Assembly: GCA_910577115.1 (NCBI GenBank)
Contig: CAJTMC010000006.1
Span: forward strand, 44,681 to 108,680
Direction: 5' to 3'
From: an uncultured Lachnospiraceae bacterium
Lineage (GTDB): Bacteria; Bacillota; Clostridia; Lachnospirales; Lachnospiraceae
Length of the DNA stretch: 64,000 bases
Shown: one piece after another, positions 60,353 to 64,000 of the stretch
Position numbering within the stretch: position 1 is the stretch's first letter
Layout: every line of letters starts with the position of its first letter
Position numbers and translations under genes: made by a program
The notes under the pieces: model-generated
Told to the model about the DNA's origin: nothing
What the model saw: the letters and a program-made list of their open reading frames with translations, nothing else
Database searches by the model: none

Positions 60353-60937
60353 CTATTTGTCCATATGAAACTGGCAGGAGTTGATACTAATAGAAATAAA
60401 ATGTGGCAGTTCCGTATTCAATTCCATTTTCCCCTTGTCTAACAAGTTTTTTACCTGGCTTCTAGGCAATCCCAAAATTTCAGCAATTTGTTTTTCCGGA
60501 CGAATTTTCAGTTGATAAGGATTCTTTACTGCAATTACAACCTGCTCCTCGAAATCACCATATTCCATAGTTTCATGTAGTTTTACAAAGTCATAATTTG
60601 CCTTTTCAAAATCAATGGCCGCTTTGTTCTTCCGAAATAACTGCACATTTTTACCATACATTTCTGCAAACTGTTCATCATTATTCAAAAAACACTGATA
60701 TTCTCCCTTAGGTATAGAAGAAACTTTTTGCCGTTCATAGATTGATATATTAAGGGTATGTTTACATTCCTCACATTGATAAATCAGCCAGACATCCAAC
60801 TTATTACCATTGGCATTGATACGGAACTTTTTTGTATTTACAAAATATGTTTTCCTGCCGCATTTGGGGCAATTCCGAATGACCCAAAATGAATCTTTCA
60901 GAACAATTTTATATTCTATTTTCTTTAAATAGCTCAT
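60353..60937 (-). CDS. DUF1062 protein
   Basis: 194 residues from ATG 60937, behind caggag. An N-terminal zinc ribbon (RNCPKCGRKTYFVN ... YQCEECKHTLN) and a C-terminal helix-turn-helix-like end (QIAEILGLPRSQVKNLLDKG) fit DUF1062. It may be a nucleic-acid-binding regulator. Similar genes often sit among acetyltransferases and resistance genes in Firmicutes. Confidence 0.75.
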   Translation of the reverse strand: MSYLKKIEYKIVLKDSFWVIRNCPKCGRKTYFVNTKKFRINANGNKLDVWLIYQCEECKHTLNISIYERQKVSSIPKGEYQCFLNNDEQFAEMYGKNVQLFRKNKAAIDFEKANYDFVKLHETMEYGDFEEQVVIAVKNPYQLKIRPEKQIAEILGLPRSQVKNLLDKGKMELNTELPHFISISINSCQFHMDK

Positions 60938-61087
60938 TTGCATCTCCTGTTCATTTCGCGATATGATGCGCAGGCTATTACATTATTTTCTTATTGTATT
61001 TGCAATAGCCTCGCTATGCAAAGTAAACAGGTGTAGTCATAAAATATAATTCTCCTCTACTGATATTAAAAACGAAGCTGTAAAGAA

Positions 61088-61978
61088 TTAAAGAACGCCT
61101 TGAGCTAACAAGTTATCTTTTCCCATGCCACATACAAACGGATTGGAATCATAACAGTGACAAAAATCCAAAAAGTCAGAACGCTGCCTTGAATCCTTCA
61201 TAATTTTTACAAGTAATTCGTTTGGAAGGGTTCTTGCATATGCACCGGGACCTGCCAATTGGATATTTTTTACGCCATGACGTTTTAATATGTCTTTCAA
61301 TTCATCAGGCATAAAGGTATATGTGATACACCAAGGTACACCCCCGTTTTCATACTCGGCAATTTCATCATCACCACCCATAAGCCCTTTCTTCCACAAC
61401 TTCATGACAGCATCTTTGCTAAAATGAAAAGTTTCGACTGCATTTGACTTATTACCAATGCACCATTTGACAAATGGATCATCACAATCTGCATCTAATA
61501 TAAATTGGTTTTTCTGTATCGGATTTGCCAAATACGGAAGGTATCCTAATCGGCTCGACACGCTGATCATAATACGTTTACGACATATGCGTATGAGTTC
61601 TCCAATAACCTGCTCCTGATTTGGGTAAGTATATGAAACAGGAGCGTCAAAGGAAATAACCATATCAAACGATTTATCTTTAAAATCACTTAGGTTTTCT
61701 AATGCCCCATTCACAAAGACTATTCTGTCAAGAACCCCCTCTTTCTCCGCTAATTCTTTTGCTTTGTTTATCATAGGCTGTGAAATGTCAAAATGTGTAA
61801 CCTCACAACCATATTTGGCAAGAAGAATGGAAAATCTGCCACAGCCTGCACCACCGTCAAACACAGTTTTTATCCCATCCAAATGAGCAAGCAGTTCCTT
61901 TTCAATATGACTTTTTTGAATAATGTCATCAATAAAGGTTTCCTCACGATGGCTTTCAAGTTCTCCTTTATCTGGCAT
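61088..61978 (-). CDS. Class I SAM-dependent methyltransferase with damaged start
   Basis: 296 residues from ATG 61978. SAM motif I is VFDGGAGCGRFSILLAKYG, with FDISQPMI and FDMVISFDAPVSYT following. No ribosome-binding site lies before ATG 61978. A good one (aaaggag) precedes ATG 62017, whose frame is off by one. An extra A in the AAAA run near 62000 would join MDYSRK to ISERLWNMPDKG and give a natural 309-residue protein. The gene is either frameshifted near its beginning or poorly translated. Substrate unknown. Confidence 0.7.
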   Translation of the reverse strand: MPDKGELESHREETFIDDIIQKSHIEKELLAHLDGIKTVFDGGAGCGRFSILLAKYGCEVTHFDISQPMINKAKELAEKEGVLDRIVFVNGALENLSDFKDKSFDMVISFDAPVSYTYPNQEQVIGELIRICRKRIMISVSSRLGYLPYLANPIQKNQFILDADCDDPFVKWCIGNKSNAVETFHFSKDAVMKLWKKGLMGGDDEIAEYENGGVPWCITYTFMPDELKDILKRHGVKNIQLAGPGAYARTLPNELLVKIMKDSRQRSDFLDFCHCYDSNPFVCGMGKDNLLAQGVL

Positions 61979-62020
61979 ATTCCATAAACGTTCCGATATT
62001 TTCTGCTATAGTCCATAAAT

Positions 62021-62225
62021 CAGTCTCCTTTTCCAGCTACAATATTTGTTGCGCCGTCAGAATTGTCCAAGACTCTTTCAAGCACAAATCCTACATTTTG
62101 CAACGATTCCTTTTCATGCTCCAAGGTCAGTGGAAATCAAATCTGATAAGATTTTTCTCAAATAGACATATGTTCCTCATAACCGCCCAATCTCTTTGCA
62201 AAATATTGCATTTCCACTTCTGTGG
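62021..62225 (-). pseudogene. C-terminal relic of another class I methyltransferase
   Basis: Upstream of the methyltransferase, the minus strand encodes FAKRLGGYEEHMSI, stops, then FPLTLEHEKESLQNVGFVLE and RVLDNS to a TGA at 62023-62021. The PLT.EHE..LL..AGF..V.VL pattern is the end of a class I SAM methyltransferase. The frame is broken and most of the gene is missing. Confidence 0.55.
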
Positions 62226-62309
62226 TTTAGAATAACATACTTTAATATCAAATACCACCTTACATATTTTTATAAAAAAATATGAGCCAATACCAAGTAT
62301 CAGCTCATA

Positions 62310-62582
62310 TTATTGCTCGCTCATTTTCCTAAGGATACGCTGTATGCTCTTTTTTGATAGATAATATTTGCAGGCTAATTCTGAAGTTTTACTTCCGGCA
62401 AGGTAATCCTTGTAAATTTGTTGGTTGCGCATCAAAAGTTCCTGCTTGATTTGTGTGCCTGTGCCCCATGCTTGTCTATGTGCCGACTTGCGTGGTATAT
62501 ATATATTTTCTCCATCAACATATTGCTGTATCAACTCGATTACTTCAACGGGCAGAATTTCTTCTGCTCTTATATAGCCCAT
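62310..62582 (-). CDS. CD3324-type helix-turn-helix protein
   Basis: 90 residues, start ATG 62582 behind aggagg. ILPVEVIELIQQYVDGENIYIP and the C-terminal HTH (SELACKYYLSKKSIQRIL) match the CD3324 family of small presumed DNA-binding proteins. Upstream on the same strand lie a promoter, an 8-codon ORF and an 11-bp hairpin, suggesting attenuation control. Confidence 0.75.
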   Translation of the reverse strand: MGYIRAEEILPVEVIELIQQYVDGENIYIPRKSAHRQAWGTGTQIKQELLMRNQQIYKDYLAGSKTSELACKYYLSKKSIQRILRKMSEQ

Positions 62583-62682
62583 GTCTGCCTCCTAAACTAA
62601 TATTTTTTAGGAATAGCATTGGCCATAACAATTTAATGAACATAAAGATGAACCGTCATGCGGCTGCATCCGTTGTTCTTGA

Positions 62683-62715
62683 CAATAGAATCCTTGCGCA
62701 GCATGGATTCTATTG
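62683..62715 (-). promoter_or_regulatory. Leader hairpin upstream of the CD3324-type gene
   Basis: CAATAGAATCC (62683-62693) pairs perfectly with GGATTCTATTG (62705-62715), with an 11-base loop. No U-tract follows on the minus strand, so it is not a simple terminator. Confidence 0.5.
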
Positions 62716-62736
62716 TATGTATTGCAATAGCCAGTG

Positions 62737-62763
62737 CTATGCAGACATAACATATCGTCTCAT
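62737..62763 (-). CDS. Possible leader peptide MRRYVMSA
   Basis: An 8-residue ORF begins at ATG 62763, with agagggggat shortly upstream on the minus strand. It lies between the promoter at 62798-62826 and the hairpin at 62683-62715. The arrangement is that of a translational-attenuation leader. Confidence 0.4.
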   Translation of the reverse strand: MRRYVMSA

Positions 62764-62797
62764 ATACAAATCCCCCTCTCTCTGAAATCTCTTGTGT

Positions 62798-62826
62798 ATA
62801 ATACCATTATTCTTATAAATAATCAA
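62798..62826 (-). promoter_or_regulatory. Promoter of the CD3324-type gene leader
   Basis: TTGATT (62826-62821), 17 bases, TATTAT (62803-62798) on the minus strand. The whole ~30-base block is about 85% identical to the promoter at 59727-59754. Confidence 0.6.
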
Positions 62827-62831
62827 TTTTT

Positions 62832-63119
62832 TTATTTTCGGAATACACATTCCTGCGGTTGTATCTGTTCTGTATCAAAGAACTTTGCAGACAGTTCCCT
62901 TGCTTTTTGCAGCACCTTTGAAATCAGTATTGCCAACACCGTAACGCACGCATGAGGATTGTTACAAACCGTTGGCTGATTACCGAATACATCAATGAAT
63001 TCTTTGATGCGGTCAGAGATGTACTCTTTCTTTATCTGTTGTATCTCTGTTTCCGCCACGCCTCTTACAATCGCCCTGTCAACCTCTCGGTTCCAATGCA
63101 TACGGTATTCGTTATCCAT
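62832..63119 (-). CDS. Hypothetical protein of the degraded mobile region
   Basis: 95 residues of mostly charged helix (REVDRAIVRGVAETEIQQIK) with Cys residues near the C-terminus. The ribosome-binding site (agaaaag) is weak. No family recognised. It abuts an integrase relic on the other strand, and could be a fragment itself. Confidence 0.3.
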   Translation of the reverse strand: MDNEYRMHWNREVDRAIVRGVAETEIQQIKKEYISDRIKEFIDVFGNQPTVCNNPHACVTVLAILISKVLQKARELSAKFFDTEQIQPQECVFRK

Positions 63120-63129
63120 CTATATCTTT

Positions 63130-63296
63130 TCTGCTTATACAACGAACCTGTTATTAAACGGGGCACAGCCAAAAGATGTGCAGGAGCTTTTAGGCACTCG
63201 GACGTAAGCACTACCATGAATGTCTATGCACACGCTACAAGGGAGGCTAAGCGGGAATCTGCAAAACTCTTGGATAAGGTTGTGGGAATGAATTAA
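63130..63296 (+). pseudogene. C-terminal relic of a tyrosine integrase
   Basis: SAYTTNLLLNGAQPKDVQELLG in one frame continues as HSDVSTTMNVYAHATREAKR to VVGMN in the next. This is the end of a phage or conjugative-element integrase, including the H of LGHSD and the catalytic Tyr of NVYAHA. A single base is missing in the LGH codons (near 63191), and the rest of the gene is gone. Confidence 0.75.
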
Positions 63297-63358
63297 AACT
63301 GAATAAGAAAAACTTTCCCTTGTAACCTGCCCATAAGAGCATAAACAAGGGAAAAGGA

Positions 63359-63910
63359 TTATTTTTCAAAAACGACAAAACCACATTCGTAAGGATGATC
63401 ATAATACACACTTTCTTTCTTATCAGTGCGGTATAACAAGATTTTTAGTGTAATTAGAAAATCTCCACCACCTGAGAGAATCATGGATTCTGCCAGGAAA
63501 AGTAGTAGTAACTGATTTGTTATCACCGCAACCACTGCAACTGCGCCTCCTAAAACTAATGTAGGCATAGCAACTCCTAGCAGATATTGCCACTTTCTCA
63601 ACGGTTCCGAGCAATTGCAGTATGGAGTAAAACTACTCCAAATGATCCCAAAATCAATCGAATGAAAATGATTTTTTGCAAAAATCCCAAAGGTGATTCC
63701 ATGTATCAGTTCATGCAGAATGGTTAGACATAGAATAAGGAGAAATGCTGCTACGGCAAATCCCAAAGAAATCCCGTCTAAATCGAAACCATTCACATTA
63801 TAGTAGCCCCAAAATGTTAAAGCCATAAATGGCAACATGCTCAAAGAACCTAAATAATTTACTTTTCGAATACTGATAATTATATTACTTTGGCGGTTAA
63901 AAATCGACAA
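63359..63910 (-). CDS. DUF3267 membrane protein with HExxH motif
   Basis: 183 residues with about four membrane spans and CLTILHELIHGITFGIF, a zinc-protease-like HELIH in a membrane helix, as in site-2 proteases. DHPYECGFVVFEK at the end is typical of DUF3267. Whether it is proteolytic is unknown. No clear ribosome-binding site lies before ATG 63910. Confidence 0.8.
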   Translation of the reverse strand: MSIFNRQSNIIISIRKVNYLGSLSMLPFMALTFWGYYNVNGFDLDGISLGFAVAAFLLILCLTILHELIHGITFGIFAKNHFHSIDFGIIWSSFTPYCNCSEPLRKWQYLLGVAMPTLVLGGAVAVVAVITNQLLLLFLAESMILSGGGDFLITLKILLYRTDKKESVYYDHPYECGFVVFEK

Positions 63911-63951
63911 TGCCTGTGGCTTTTCGGATGAATATCTGGTATCATATAGTT

Positions 63952-64000
63952 ATGGAGATAATTAATTTGAAAACGGTATCGCCCGAAACAAGAAAAATCA
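63952..64000 (+). CDS. Possible gene start at the window edge
   Basis: ATG 63952 opens MEIINLKTVSPETRKI and remains open to the end of the window. No ribosome-binding site is visible. Such starts occur in GNAT-type proteins, but too little is seen to name it. Confidence 0.25.
   Translation, partial: MEIINLKTVSPETRKI

Noticed and set aside
1..64000. tRNA or rRNA genes, CRISPR arrays, complete insertion sequences
   Set aside because: No TpsiC-like tRNA cores, rRNA segments, regular spaced repeats or transposase genes were noticed by eye. A tRNAscan or repeat search was not possible, so small ones could be missed.

Overview
The window looks like a chromosomal segment of a spore-forming, low-to-mid GC Clostridia member, most likely Lachnospiraceae. 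The evidence is a Firmicutes sporulation locus (ftsZ tail, spoIIGA, sigE, sigG), a SCIFF peptide with its radical-SAM maturase, a fused SecDF, a YlmC/YmxH sporulation protein, a PrpC/PrkC PASTA kinase locus and a meso-DAP type MurE. No rRNA, tRNA, CRISPR array or intact insertion sequence was recognised.

Layout. 1-9 kb: the ftsZ tail, sporulation sigma cascade, a phosphopantetheinyl transferase coupled to a large CRP-like protein, then a MATE transporter and a CNNM/CorC protein on the minus strand. 9-18 kb: a small membrane protein, a GH25 lysozyme, the SCIFF cassette, SecDF, a TraX-like protein, an acyl-ACP thioesterase and RecJ. 18-26 kb: a regulatory accessory block with an sRNA-like gap, a LytTR response regulator, putative LytTR sites, a cytosolic GLUG-repeat protein, a degenerate GHKL kinase, a frameshifted coiled-coil gene, a DUF4474/metallophosphoesterase pair and an orphan AgrC-like kinase. 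26-44 kb: dense housekeeping genes (murE, priA, def, fmt, zinc protease, rsmB, rlmN, prpC, prkC, rsgA, rpe, MATE, ychF, lgt, ylmC, nrdR). The run from def to rpe is a classic Firmicutes translation and cell-envelope signalling order.

44-54 kb: a peptide/nickel-type ABC operon (binding protein, two permeases, two ATPases). About 4.3 kb of accessory DNA separates its last ATPase gene from the rest. That insert holds a nitrilase relic, SF0329 and DUF998-like genes, a HipA-like kinase with a HipS-like partner, and an XRE regulator. 54-58 kb: an ECF sigma factor with its membrane partner, a TetR regulator with palindromic operators on both sides of its gene, an acetolactate synthase large subunit with a cysteine-rich insertion, and a DUF523 gene.

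58-64 kb is a gene graveyard, mostly on the minus strand: a frameshifted AviRa-like methyltransferase, an ABC-ATPase relic, a ToxN/AbiQ-like type III toxin relic with a promoter-RNA-terminator leader, GNAT, DUF1062, a methyltransferase with a damaged start, a second methyltransferase relic, a CD3324-type gene behind a leader peptide, an integrase relic and a DUF3267 gene. Family names come from recalled motifs and were not searched.
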